A program made the position numbers and the translations under genes. From NCBI GenBank assembly GCA_015350385.1, contig WNKI01000001.1:3355599-3419598 (forward strand): a stretch of 64,000 bases of DNA, read 5' to 3'. The notes under the pieces were generated by a model. That model made no database searches, was not told the DNA's origin, and worked only from the letters and a program-made list of their open reading frames with translations. Of this stretch, positions 32,760-44,007 are shown in pieces. Each line of letters opens with the position of its first letter. The stretch's first letter is position 1. The stretch comes from Aculops lycopersici. Taxonomy: Eukaryota; Arthropoda; Arachnida; Trombidiformes; Eriophyidae.

Positions 32760-34334
32760 ATGTACGTATTCGTTATATTTGGCGCCAGTGGCGACTTGGC
32801 AAAAAAGAAAGTATACCCAACTCTATGGGCACTCTACAAAGGCAACCTTTTACCTAAGGATACAATTATTATTGGCTATGCCAGATCCGACAGAACAATC
32901 GAGCAACTTGGAAAGGATGTAGAGAAATATGTCAAGTTAAATCAAGAGAAAGAAGGGCAACTTTGGAAACAATTCTGGGCCATAAACTCCTACCTAAAGG
33001 GCAGTTATGATCAAGCTTGTGACTTTAAGGCATTAAATGCATCAATAGAAAGTATCAAAACAACACACAAGCATTCATATGTCAATCGCCTCTTTTATCT
33101 GGCTCTACCACCGATAGTTTATGCAAGCGTCTCGCAACTTATCAGAGAGCATTGTATACCAGAAGATTCGACTCTAGAGTCTGGCAGAACAAGCCAAAAT
33201 AAACAAGTAACAAATCACACAGTAGCAGTCAATGGAAACCAAAAAAATCACACCTCACCAACTGTTGAATCTAACAACTCTGGCTGGTCCAGGGTTATCA
33301 TAGAGAAGCCGTTCGGCCGCGACTCGGAGTCCTCTGCCGAGTTATCCGAGCACCTCAGTCAGTTGTATCATGAAGATCAAATCTACAGAATCGACCACTA
33401 TCTAGGCAAGGAGATGGTGCAAAATTTGATGGCTCTACGATTTGGTAACAGGATATTTAGCAAGACCTGGGATCGTGAGAACATATCATCTGTTTATATA
33501 ACATTCAAGGAGCCCTTTGGGACCTATGGGCGCGGTGGCTACTTTGACCAGTTTGGAATGATCCGTGATGTGATGCAAAACCACTTGTTGCAAATGCTTA
33601 GCTTGGTTGCTATGGAACGTCCAGTTTCAAATGACCCCGAGAGAATAAGAGACGAGAAGGTCAAGGTCTTGAGATGTATGCCACCATTGAAGGGCGAAGA
33701 CTTAGTTATTGGCCAGTACGTAGGTGACGAGGAGGCTGAAGGTGAGGCCAAGTCAGGATACAGGGACGACCCAACTGTACCCGATGACTCGATTACGGAA
33801 ACTTATGCAATGGCTACCCTGTGGGTAAACAATGAGCGCTGGGAGGGTGTTCCATTCTTTTTGAGGTGCGGCAAGGCATTGAATGAGCGAAAGGCGGAGG
33901 TTAGGATCCAATACAAAGACGTTCCAGGTGACATCTTCAATGGGCAACTGAAAAGGAATGAACTCGTGATGAGGGTACAACCTGGCGAGGCGGTGTACTT
34001 GAAAATGATGACCAAACAACCGGGTATGTCCTTCGAACTCGAAGAGACTGAACTAGATCTGACCTACAACAAGAGATACCGAGATGCAGTGTTGCCTGAC
34101 GCATATGAGAGACTGATTTTGGATGTGTTTGCCGGGTCTCAAATGCACTTTGTCCGATCGGACGAGCTCGCTGAGGCTTGGAGAGTTTTCACACCTGTAC
34201 TAAAGGAGATAGAGGCAAACAAAGAGCAACCATTACCATACAAGTTCGGTAGCCGGGGCCCGAAACAAGCGGACCACCTGGCTACAAAGCATGGGTACAA
34301 ATTCTACGGCACCTACAAGTGGTCTGCACCTTAA
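32760..34334 (+). CDS. G6PD: Glucose-6-phosphate 1-dehydrogenase
   Basis: Oxidises glucose 6-phosphate with NADP+ in the first step of the pentose phosphate pathway, in the cytosol. Visible motifs are the dinucleotide fingerprint FVIFGASGDLAKKKVYPTLW at residues 3-22, EKPFGRD, the substrate-binding active site RIDHYLGKEMVQNLMALRFGN, RDVMQNHLLQML, RCGKALNERKAEVR, and the C-terminal YGTYKW. A stretch of about 35-40 residues rich in Asn, Thr and Ser is inserted between SQLIREHC and the GWSRVIIEKPFG strand. The N-terminus starts directly at the Rossmann strand, about 30 residues shorter than in other animals. An in-frame TAG sits just upstream, ending in a usable AG acceptor (32752-32753), so an upstream exon may supply the true start. 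Confidence 0.95.
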   Translation: MYVFVIFGASGDLAKKKVYPTLWALYKGNLLPKDTIIIGYARSDRTIEQLGKDVEKYVKLNQEKEGQLWKQFWAINSYLKGSYDQACDFKALNASIESIKTTHKHSYVNRLFYLALPPIVYASVSQLIREHCIPEDSTLESGRTSQNKQVTNHTVAVNGNQKNHTSPTVESNNSGWSRVIIEKPFGRDSESSAELSEHLSQLYHEDQIYRIDHYLGKEMVQNLMALRFGNRIFSKTWDRENISSVYITFKEPFGTYGRGGYFDQFGMIRDVMQNHLLQMLSLVAMERPVSNDPERIRDEKVKVLRCMPPLKGEDLVIGQYVGDEEAEGEAKSGYRDDPTVPDDSITETYAMATLWVNNERWEGVPFFLRCGKALNERKAEVRIQYKDVPGDIFNGQLKRNELVMRVQPGEAVYLKMMTKQPGMSFELEETELDLTYNKRYRDAVLPDAYERLILDVFAGSQMHFVRSDELAEAWRVFTPVLKEIEANKEQPLPYKFGSRGPKQADHLATKHGYKFYGTYKWSAP

Positions 34335-34718
34335 AGATTCTTTAATTTGTTACAATATTGATGTGCACGAAATATTATTACTTTTACCAAATGCATTCCA
34401 TGAAATGTTTGTTATTTTCTTACCATATACAGAAATTGCCACCTACCTACCACCATATCCATTCTAGGGTTTAAGAGGGAGGATTAACCTGAAGATGTTC
34501 ATAAGACGCTTAGTTTTATTTTGTCATGTCCAGATTTGCATGTGTGAAAAATATTCGCTTAAGGGAAGGGGATTCACGTTTGCGTGAAAATAGGCGACTC
34601 CTTTGCAATAGCTTACCTGTGATTTGGCTTGCAACAATTTATTTGATTTCGTCTCACTAGGTAACATCAATTCTTTTACTCCTTTTTGATTATCATAACC
34701 TACAGTTTCTATTGCAAT
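34335..34718. other. G6PD-MVD intergenic region
   Basis: 3' UTR of G6PD and 5' flank of the decarboxylase gene. No credible gene. Confidence 0.4.
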
Positions 34719-35912
34719 ATGTCTAGCGTTACTACTGATACCATTCAATCTTACTATTCTCTTCATACAGCCAAAGCACCGGTCAATATTGCGGTCATCA
34801 AGTACTGGGGCAAACAAAATGAAGAACTCAAGATTCCACTCCATAACTCGATAAGTGGAACTTTGGATATCAATGACATGTGTGCAACAACCTCAATAGC
34901 AATATCGAGCTCATTCCAAGAAGACGAATTGTGGTTGAATGGCAAGAAACAGAAACTCGATTCTGCTAATCCAGCAGGAGAAGTTATCAGACTGATTAGG
35001 TTACAGTCGAAAATGGACAAGACAATTCTGAGTTACAAGGCTCATATTGTTTCCGTGAATAATTTTCCAACTGCCGCTGGCTTGGCATCATCGGCAGCCG
35101 GATATGCCTGCCTGGCATTTGTTCTGGGCCATGCCTATGGAATTACCGATTGCTCTGAATTATCTAAACTTGCACGACTAGGCTCGGGTAGCGCTTGTCG
35201 ATCGCTATTTGGCGGCTTCGTAATGTGGGAAAAAGGACATGATCATGACGACTCTTACGCTAAACAACTCGCAAATAACGAACACTGGCCAGAGATGAGA
35301 GTTATTATCTGTGTAGCTAATGATAAACAGAAAGATGTATCAAGTAGTTCGGGTATGCAAAGAAGTGTTGAAACAAGCACTCTGATTCAACATCGTAAAG
35401 ATACAGTTGTTCCTGATAGGGTCAAAAGTATGAAACTTGCAATACAATACAGGGATTGGGATTCATTCGCCAAATTAACTATGAAAGACTCCAATCAGTT
35501 TCATGCCATATGCCTAGATACCTACCCACCCATCTTCTATCTTAACGAGGCAAGCAGACATATAATCAAAATTTGCACCTACATAAATGAAATGTCCGGC
35601 GGATGTAAGGTTGCGTATACATTCGATGCTGGGCCAAATGCCTGCATCTATGTTCTAGAACCATTTATGCAAAGATTTGCTTCAATATTAAAGTATTTCT
35701 TTCCATCTGAAACTGGACTAGAGGTTAAGGGTCAATCATTTTCGAGCCAAAATGATTCTGAGGTTAAACAAATCTGTGAAGATTTGGAGGTTAAGGGTAT
35801 CACGAAGATGAAGGGTGCGCTTCAATACTTGATAAGCACTAGATTGGGAAGCGGACCAGTCATCATTCAAAATCCAAGCGTTGGTGATATAGATCCAAAC
35901 TTGAGACCATAG
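34719..35912 (+). CDS. MVD: Diphosphomevalonate decarboxylase
   Basis: Converts mevalonate 5-diphosphate to isopentenyl diphosphate with ATP, the last step of the mevalonate pathway. The 397-aa product shows the GHMP-family pattern: PVNIAVIKYWGKQNEELKIP near residue 18, the phosphate-binding loop FPTAAGLASSAAGYACLAF (about 110-130), ARLGSGSACRSLFGGFVMW, the SSSGMQRSVETS segment, and YTFDAGPNACIYV near the C-terminal third. Length is typical. The frame is open upstream to 34686 only from TTG; the first ATG, giving MSSVTTDTIQS, is used. Confidence 0.95.
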   Translation: MSSVTTDTIQSYYSLHTAKAPVNIAVIKYWGKQNEELKIPLHNSISGTLDINDMCATTSIAISSSFQEDELWLNGKKQKLDSANPAGEVIRLIRLQSKMDKTILSYKAHIVSVNNFPTAAGLASSAAGYACLAFVLGHAYGITDCSELSKLARLGSGSACRSLFGGFVMWEKGHDHDDSYAKQLANNEHWPEMRVIICVANDKQKDVSSSSGMQRSVETSTLIQHRKDTVVPDRVKSMKLAIQYRDWDSFAKLTMKDSNQFHAICLDTYPPIFYLNEASRHIIKICTYINEMSGGCKVAYTFDAGPNACIYVLEPFMQRFASILKYFFPSETGLEVKGQSFSSQNDSEVKQICEDLEVKGITKMKGALQYLISTRLGSGPVIIQNPSVGDIDPNLRP

Positions 35913-36292
35913 AAGGTATCAGTTATAATTGAATCATGACATTTCAAACATTTCATCACAAATGAGTTCTGCGAGACATTTCTGCATCGCTCCTCCTCCA
36001 CATTCCAAGGACCTATCTGTGTCAGTATTATCAACCGGAGGTTATACAAAAGTGAATAAAGTGCCAATATTTGATCTATTCTGTTAGATCATAGTTGTAT
36101 ATTATATTACTAATACTAAAATTTTGATGCTATTAACAAAATGCTCCACGAGTCTAATTGTAAGGGTTCACTCTGATGTCGGCACAATGACTGTTTGCAT
36201 GTTCATCGTAACAGATAAGTTGATCGTTGATACAATGACTGAGACTAGAGAGTTTTTTACATTGAGACATTAGAGTCTTGAATAGATGATCT
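35913..36292. other. Convergent 3' region between MVD and HCCS
   Basis: 3' UTRs of two convergent genes. No coding signal. Confidence 0.4.
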
Positions 36293-37045
36293 CTAGGAGG
36301 TCCATCGCATCCAGGCAACTCGCATTCTATCCCAGATATTTTGGAAACTATCCATGGCTGGTCTCACGTCCAATAGAGCAAATTTACCTGTGCTACTCTC
36401 CACCTCACCATCGTAATAGTCTATAACATAATGCACTTCTGTACCACACCTATCAACAATCCAATCGTGCCTGTCAAAAGGTAACTCGTAGCCCATCCAA
36501 TGGCGTATCCTAGCTCTGGGAGAGAAATTCTTTGCATCACCACTGAACTTCTTGAGTTTTGGACCCGCGGGACATTCGCTCTGATGTAAGGCTCTCTCCC
36601 ATTTGAGCAACTCCTTCCAGGCATTCTCATTGTTGGCATTGTGAATTTTAATAATTTGCGCCATATCTTTGCCGTGAAACTTTCCATCCTCGCCCTCCTT
36701 TCCCTGATACTGTGGATCCTTGCCCTCAACGTGATCCTTCCAATTCCATCCCTTGCGAATCATTGCATTCCAAAACATTTGCTCGCTGGGATAAAGCCAA
36801 TTGCCGCTTCCGTCGGCCTTTGGAATAGTAGATTCCTCCCGATGAGTGGATAATGGGAAGGGTTGCTCGGGATGTGGCTTTTGTTTTGCTTCGTCGGGCA
36901 TCATGTTCAAGGGATTTATCTTTTCCTTGTCGTCGCTCGCACCCTTGTAAGGACAGGCATCCTCAGTCTTCTTGGGTGGGTTATGGTTGGCTTCAATAGG
37001 GCAGCCGTCATTTTGTTGACCCATGATTGATTGTGAGGTTTTCAT
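36293..37045 (-). CDS. HCCS: Holocytochrome c-type synthase
   Basis: Attaches heme covalently to cytochromes c and c1 in the mitochondrial intermembrane space. The 250-aa chain carries two Cys-Pro heme-regulatory motifs near the N-terminus (GCPIEANH and DACPYKG). The conserved core follows: IPKADGSGNWLYPSEQMFWNAM, then RKGWNW, IIKIHNANNENAWKELLKWE, PRARIRHWMGYELPFDRHDW, GTEVHYVIDYYDG and the terminal RPAMDS. Family length is matched. Two in-frame ATGs (37045 and 37024) are possible starts; the second gives MGQQNDGCP, which resembles other animal HCCS N-termini. Confidence 0.95.
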   Translation of the reverse strand: MKTSQSIMGQQNDGCPIEANHNPPKKTEDACPYKGASDDKEKINPLNMMPDEAKQKPHPEQPFPLSTHREESTIPKADGSGNWLYPSEQMFWNAMIRKGWNWKDHVEGKDPQYQGKEGEDGKFHGKDMAQIIKIHNANNENAWKELLKWERALHQSECPAGPKLKKFSGDAKNFSPRARIRHWMGYELPFDRHDWIVDRCGTEVHYVIDYYDGEVESSTGKFALLDVRPAMDSFQNIWDRMRVAWMRWTS

Positions 37046-37582
37046 GAGTTGATTGAGGTAATAGTTTGCAAGATTGATCTAGTGGAGTTTAGTCAATTTG
37101 ATGAGAGAGAAAGTGATTTTTGTACGTGTATAGAAACATGGACCATGTGCGCCTTTGCTTTGCCAAGTAAAGCGACGCGCTGAAACAAATACATCTCACT
37201 GCAAAAGTATTATTGCCGCATGTGGGCCTCATGATGTGCGCAACTCATCCTACCATTGAGCACATAGCCAGTCCATTGTTATGTTACAGTTTTCGCATTG
37301 GATTAGAACTTTGAAGGTTACCTATTCTCTCTTCATCTCGTTGAACCACCAACTCGAAACCACAAGCTTCACTAACAAACTTTTACTAATAAACTAATCA
37401 ACTAACGCGGCATCCCGTGGACTTTGTTGCAATTGAATTGTTGTTTTTATTAAATTAGCCTCATAAATCACCTTTACACATACCCAACGGCGCGTAACGA
37501 GTCCACTTTTGCCAATGGCAAACAAGACCCACTACTGACCACTTTAATGCTTCTTTCTCGTTCATCTACATCCATCTATCGG
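37046..37582. other. Intergenic region HCCS to esterase-like gene
   Basis: HCCS 5' flank and 3' flank of the esterase-like gene. No coding or RNA feature seen. Confidence 0.4.
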
Positions 37583-40500
37583 TCAAGTTTCCGCGTATCG
37601 TTGCGACAAACGCGACAATCTACCGTCCAATTGTTGCGTGTCCATTATGATTGAGCCATCATTTCCATTGTTGTTGCCACCATTTCCAGCAGTTGACATG
37701 GATTGCATTTGAGTCGCGGTTGGCTTAATATTATTGACTAATCCACTTGCCGACGGTTCCAGAACTCCCAATGGTTCATGTCGGTTTCGTCGACGTCGTC
37801 GGCGACGACTACAAACTATTAATAGGATGACCAGCAAGAGGGTTAGCACAATTAATAGCAACATGATACCCAACGCCGCAGTGCTCACCTTATAATCTCG
37901 CAATTGTTCATATGGGAACAAGGGAAGAGGTGTGTTGACCAACTCTTCAATGGGTTCAACTAAATCGTTGACAAAAGCTACATCAATTTGATGGAAATTC
38001 TTGTACAAAGTTGGAATTTGCTCGGAGAATCGAATATAATTCCTATCCGTTGATCTAAATGGCAACCAATTGGCCAGGTTGTTGCTGACCTGTTGCTCGT
38101 TGATTCGCGAAGCGTAAGCGGCCAAATAGGTAACGTAATTTCGAATGGCATTGTCGTCGTTCGCCGCCTCACTTCCGGGTCCCGCGCCGCCCGAGGCAAC
38201 AGGTTGGTAGTGGGCGCCGCCCGCTTGGCTCGGCTCGGCGGCGCCTCGGTAATTATGAAGCGGGGCAAAGTCGTTTGGGAGCACATAGAAGAGGTCGTCG
38301 CCATGGGTCACTCCGTAATTGCTCGTTTCCGTGCTTATAATTGCTCCCGTGCTCGTAGGTACACTTGGTAGCCAGCCGTTTGTTTGAGCCTCGCCGTCGA
38401 TATTTAGCGATCTGCCATAGGGATTCAATTGAATGTGACCGAAGGATTTGCTTCCCTTGTAGTCGAATACGAACATGTAGGTCTGCGCCACTGAGAGCGA
38501 GTGCAATTCGAGCTGCCTAATAACCGGTGCAACATAGAGAAAGTCGCCAATGGCGTCAATTTGCCTCGCAATCTCCTTGCTCCTCTGATCGTTTGGACTA
38601 ATGTAAACATCATACTGATTCCTCTCAAGTCCAATGTTTTGCTCGTGCCAAAATTGACCGCTTGGCGTCTGTCTATTTGCAAGGACAACAGGTGTGTTCA
38701 GGGTGTTGATTTGCTGGCCGTTGTGGTGAAAATGAGAGCCACCCATAAGCGCGTAGCCCGTTGAATTGTACCGCTTTACATAATTGTAATCCAAGGTGGT
38801 GGCCACAATCTCGCTTCGCGAAAACTCATACAGGTAGGGTCTAATTAAAAACCTAAGTCTCTCGAGGGAACTCAATGGTCGAAGTTGGTGCCAATTAATA
38901 AAGAACTCCAGAGAACCCTCGTGCGAACTAACGCCTGCCATCAGGGGAACGCGCAAAAAGTTACCTGAGGCGTAGAGTTGCTGTGGGTAGTCCCTAATGA
39001 GCGAATAGGTTGAGTTCCTATCAATCACTGGCCTAAACCAATACCTGAATGTATTTGATTCAAAATTGTGACTCAACCGCGAGGCGGCCACCAATAGACG
39101 CCAATCTTTTAACTTAAGACATCTCACAATCTTATCGCTCCGATCGTCCATGCACCTCAACTCGCGAGCAAACTCCTTTGACTGACGCCGTGGATTCCAA
39201 TGAAAGGCGGCAGGTGAAAAGGCACTTCCGCCAATGATTATAGCCTTATTAATCAAACCCTGTGTCTCGTGAGGAGCCAGTAGTAAGAGTGAGGCCGAGA
39301 TTGCTCCAGCATTGTGGCCCATGATGGTGATGTCATCGTTGTTGCCTCCAAAACTTTGAATGTTTCTCTTGATCCAACGCAAAGCTGCGATTTGATCGTA
39401 GAGGCCCAAGTTGCCAGGTGCGGCCATATCGTCGGTGGAGAGGAAGCCTGCGCGAAAAGCGAGGAGAAGGAAAGGAAAGGAAAGAATAGAATTGGTTGTT
39501 AGTGTTATTAGATCATACATATCATTCATTGGCTATTATATGGTTGTTGTTGTTGCGCGCATATAAAGGCGCAACAGGAAGTGGACAAGGAAGCGAAGGA
39601 TCAGAGAGTAACGCAACGCGATGGAAGCGAGCTAAACTGAGCATTGGTCAGTTTTTTGCGCTTCACTCAATGAGCAATCAACCAGACTGGTCACTTTTTT
39701 GGCCACTGCTCAAAGCTGACGACATGAGCAGCAGAGGCAGTGTCACCAGTTTGGTTTAAAGTAAGCGCAGCTGCTTTAAACCGAGTGTCAGTCGGCAGAG
39801 AGGCAAGACTAAATTTGGTTTGCTTGCGACTTCCGAATGAGCGAGTTGTTGTTACATTCGTCGACCACCTTGCGCCCATCCACTCGAAGTTGAGGCTGCG
39901 ATTATGATTGTTGCAAGGTAAAGGCAACGATAGCGGTAGAGGCGGAGACTGACAGAAAATAGCGCACAAAGTCGAGCGGCGCGCTTCTGGCACGTGGAGG
40001 AAGTTCCTGCAAGACCCAACAACCACCGGTTGCGCTCGCTAGCTAGCACTAGGTAGAGGGAGAGGGAGAGAGGAAAAAAGTGGCAGCTGACTGGCGCGTG
40101 TTTCTGAGGTAACGCGACACATTCGACGCCAGCAGGCTAAACTGGTCCTCCATTGATCCTGCCATCCAAAGTATACAACATTCGAATGCAAATGCAACTT
40201 ACTGTAAATGTTGTTGCTGTTGTCAGCTGCATCAGCTGGCGCTCGGCGCAAAGTTGTCGCCGACACTCCAGACTTTTCTATGCTCGATGGTGAGCTGTAG
40301 TGGAGAATGGGCAAAAAAAGAAACTAACGGGACCCAGGAAAGTGGTAGCGGCTTACGTCTTTTGTTGCCGCCACTGTAGCTGAACTGAACTCGCTTGGGC
40401 CTCGTCTATTTCCAATACCCAAAACCATGAGCAAAAATAAAATGTTGCAACTTTGGTAAATCACCCGGCCCTCTGGCATGGCGACAATCAACAGGCGGTT

Positions 40501-42131
40501 GGCTCGTGCCAATCGCTCTGCTCTACACGATGGCACGAGACTAGAGGCAAACCGCATCCGCAAATGGCCAGCCATTGCAACTGGCGCCAGATAGTAATGA
40601 GCTATCGTCGCTTCTCGTCGACTCTGTTTTGCAAGCAGCGATTTTACAGCATCTATTTGCGACAAAACAGTAGCCAGTCAGTCAGTCAGTCGGTACTAGT
40701 GGTGGTGGTGGTGGTGGTTGCTGTTGCTGTTGCAAAAAAGCAACGGGACTTCTGGTTCATCAGCAGACTAGTAGCTGCTGGTAGAGAAGAAGCAACCGGT
40801 GGCTGCATCAACAACCAGTTGATTCATCCAGCACTCAGAGTTCATTCACCGCACCGCGCGTGCTGCGTGTTGAAGCCGTCGCCTCAATCGCGTGCGGCGC
40901 CCGTTGGGGGCGTTCATTGTCTCTCGTTATGCCTCTTGCCTGCAAACTGATCGATTTTTTTTTGTCGCCAACCACTTTTCTATACCTGATAAAAAAGTGC
41001 CCCTCTCCCTCTCTGTCAAGTGATAAAAATACCACTGACACTTGTTGAAAAAGCTAGAGGATAATGTAAAGTAACTCACCTAGAACACCAAGCCGATAGT
41101 TTATTGTGACAAGTATTATTCCATGATCAAGTAGAAACTCGGGCGAGTAGTGGTCTTTGGATCCATGACGAAACTCGCCTGCTTGTTGTGATGGCGTTTG
41201 GGGAAAATCAAAATATTATTATTAGTGTTTTGAAGTTTTCCAATGGCCAGTTAGTGTCTAATTGTTTGCTTAGCCAGTGGGCTCTGGTTTACTTTAGAAT
41301 TAGATGAATGTTAAATAATATAATAGTCAAATATTTACCCACCTCCATGAATGTAAACGATCACCGGGTAGTTGATTACGGGAGTTGCGCGCTATTAGTT
41401 GGTGTTGTCATGTTTGAGGTCGATGCCGTCTCCATTGATTTCGATGAAGAATGGAGAGTAAAGAGGCGGGGGAGTTAGTATATTTTGTCACTCGGGTTTG
41501 GTTTCGCAAGATTCATCAATGCAAAACTTGGCTTCAAAAACGCGACCAATCTGCAACTGATCGCAAAAAGATTGCCAATTCATCACTCGTCACTCCCGGT
41601 GATGCTCAATTGAAATGTATTGCTATTTTTTTACTTGATGCTGGCTTCTTACTTATTACTCAACTTCTTCACTAAATTATACAAAATAATTGATCGATTG
41701 AATATAAATAAACTTACATCGACGGGCACAAATACATTCAGGTAGAGGCAATCCTCGGATTCTATGATGGGCTCAGTTGGCGACAAGAAAACGCGAAATC
41801 TTTGCTCAACTTGGGGGCACATAACTCGCTTACTGACTGCATCATAGTTTTGCCACGCGTCCGGCTCAACCGGTGGCAGGAAACGATTGGCTCCAACTGG
41901 CGGGCGAGCATAGGGAATCGAGAGGAAGGAGCAAATTGGTCGCTTGTTAAACTTGGTCTTCCTCTCGTCAATCTTGCCGCGAATCGATCCATATTGAGTG
42001 TGGACAATGGGATTGTTGAAGTCGACAATCCAACTTGAGCTGAGGCTAATGGAAATCTCGGCCACAATTAATAACTTGAAGAGAAGAGTCATAAGTAATC
42101 TTGAGGTTTTGTGGTGGTTGATTAATAACAT
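37583..42131 (-). CDS. Cholinesterase-like adhesion molecule (neuroligin/gliotactin type), four exons
   Basis: Exons read on the minus strand: 42131-41718, 41391-41343, 41178-41080 and 39447-37583. All have GT-AG borders and matching phases (0, 1, 1), giving about 808 aa. The product has a signal peptide (LLMTLLFKLLIVAEISISL) and an esterase-fold ectodomain: IPYARPPVGANRF, ESEDCLYLNVFVPVD, YPVIVYIHGGEFRHGS, VTINYRLGVLGFL and GNLGLYDQIAALRWIKRNI. One membrane helix (ALGIMLLLIVLTLLLVILLIV) precedes a poly-Arg stop-transfer and a short tail of about 60 residues. At the nucleophile elbow the sequence is GHNAGA: the catalytic Ser is Asn, so it should not hydrolyse esters. The histidine region is retained (GVTHGDDLFYVL). 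These traits fit neuroligin- or gliotactin-like cell adhesion proteins; which one cannot be settled by eye. Intron 3 (39448-41079) is empty apart from simple repeats. Confidence 0.85.
39448..41079 (-). other. Large intron of the esterase-like gene
   Basis: The donor follows GVL in exon 3 and the acceptor precedes GFL in exon 4. It contains a GGT microsatellite near 40699-40718 and no credible gene. Confidence 0.75.
40699..40718. repeat. GGT microsatellite
   Basis: Run of GGT triplets inside the intron. Confidence 0.75.
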
Positions 42132-42620
42132 TTCTGCTTTTTTATTCTCAGCTTGAATGTATTTTTTCTTTTCTATTGTTCCAATAAAAATTTGTTTACC
42201 TAACGAATCAATCTAAATCGTCAAACTGAAACGAGAAATCAGGAAGCAAAAACTTTAGCTTTAGATGCAACAAGTGGTTAGCTCGGGGCAACACAAAATA
42301 ACACAAGATTTACTTTTGTTCTACTAACAAGCGAATCGCTAAGTCAGAAGTCAAATATTTGAACCCATTGAACTCGATCGGTTGTCATGGTGAGCTGTTG
42401 AGCGCAATTAGAAATGTATGTGCAAAGAGGAAGTTGGATATAAATGATTCATATTGGAGAAGCATTTAGATCTAAACTAATTTAATTTTTTCTTTTCGAT
42501 TCTAAACTAAGTGCTTTAATAGGAACTATAGAATCACATTGATCACTGAGCCAATCGATAACAACTTGACTCGCCAACAACTGATAAACGTTTAAATTGT
42601 AACAACGACAGGTAGTTGCA
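42132..42620. other. Intergenic region between the esterase-like and VWC genes
   Basis: 5' flank of the esterase-like gene and 3' flank of the VWC gene. AT-rich, no gene seen. Confidence 0.4.
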
Positions 42621-44007
42621 TCACTCAACTACTCGATGATGCGTCGAGTCTGTTGGTCTAATCGATGGCGTTAAATTGATTTTTATCGACGGTTTGGTGT
42701 GCTGTTGCTGTTGTCCTTGCACATCCACTTGCCGCTTGATTGTGGCGCTCGATTTTGGCCCCCAGCCGGAAGTTGAGTTCTGGTTATTAGCTTGAGGGGT
42801 CAGTTTGATATCGATGGTCTTGCTTTGGCCAGTGGATTGTTTAGCCTTGATGCTTGTTGCTGTGCTTAGAAGTTGGATACACTTTATCCTTCCATCGTCG
42901 CATTTGCACTCCTTTCTCGACACCAAGCCCTTGCTTAAAGTTGTCGAGTTTGTTGTTTCGCGGGGATTAAACTTGTGTCCGTGACGAATGAGTGTGTTGT
43001 TGTAGCTACACTTTCGCATGCAAGTGGGACAACATTGGCCGGGTAGTATAATTGAATCCTCGCAAGTGAGTGCTGGACACTGGATTGGTTGGCAGGAGAT
43101 GCGGCCGGACTGTTTGTTTTATGGTTAGATAGATAGAGGCAATAGTTAATAATTTTGTCTTATTTGAGCGAGGCTCATGGGAACCATAAAGAGTAAAAAT
43201 AAAATTAAACAAAATAAAACTTACCTGGCAAGTGCAAGTATCACATTGGTTTTTCCACGTGCTTTGGTCGGTAAATTTAGTTCCATTGAAGGTGCAGCTC
43301 ATGGAACAATCGCACTTTTCTCGCTCCTTCAAGCGCGTTTTAGTCTCTTGCAAATCGAGAGCAATCACTTCAATGTATCTCTCTAATAGATGCAACTTTG
43401 ACTCAAACAATTTGGACAATTCGGATTCACTGGCTGCCATTGGAGCTGTCTGATGGTCATTGGAGTCTAAATTTTGCGAGAGTCTTTGCTTTGTGATGGC
43501 CATTGAGTCTGGGTTTTGAGTTGATGACTTGAAGTTGATTGCATTCTGTTGGTGGATAAAGTCTTGGAATTGCGAGTCACTTGTTGTTTTCGAGGATGTC
43601 GTTGGCATGAACGACTTCCGTTGCCATTGATGGTGTTGGTAATAGTAGTAGGCGGCGTATGTGACATAAAGCGAGACAATGATTATTGCGTAGATGAAGA
43701 AAAAGTTGAGCAATTTTCTCTGGACATGACTTTGGATTGAAGTGAATGACGGGGTAAAATGTTCACGATCTTGATCCAGGAGAGTGGACTCATTAAGTGA
43801 ATTGTTTTGATTGAAACCATTTGAGTCAATATCAAGTAACTTGACTCCCTTTGGCAGCAGCACTTGCGGTTGGTTGAATCGTTTGACGGCTTGATTATTA
43901 TTATTATTATTATTTACTGGACACTTATAATTATTGTTACTTTTGTCGACTGGCAGTTGAGTGTCGCCGCTTGTGGGCGGCAGGTAGCTGTGGTAGTGTG
44001 AGCTCAT
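42621..44007 (-). CDS. Type II membrane protein with NELL-like VWC domain, two exons
   Basis: Exons 44007-43225 and 43109-42621 join in phase 0 across a 115-bp GT-AG intron, giving about 423 aa. There is no signal peptide. A Ser/Asn-rich cytosolic N-terminus leads to one transmembrane helix (about 99-121, NFFFIYAIIIVSLYVTY), so the C-terminal side is predicted extracellular. A helical stretch (SELSKLFESKLHLLERYIEVIALDLQ) precedes a von Willebrand factor C domain. The domain begins CDCSMSCTFNGTKFTDQSTW and CDTCTCQ, then after the splice runs SGRISCQPIQCPALTC and GQCCPTC. The spacing is closest to the VWC units of NELL1/2 proteins. A second, partial Cys motif follows (KCSYNNTLIRHGHKF, then KECKCDDGRIKC). 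The tail is low-complexity. Function unknown; VWC domains often bind BMP-type ligands or matrix. Confidence 0.75.

Noticed and set aside
41343..41391. In-frame TAG just upstream of exon 2 of the esterase-like gene, suggesting a pseudogene
   Set aside because: The TAG supplies the AG of the splice acceptor; splicing in phase restores a continuous esterase sequence across all four exons.
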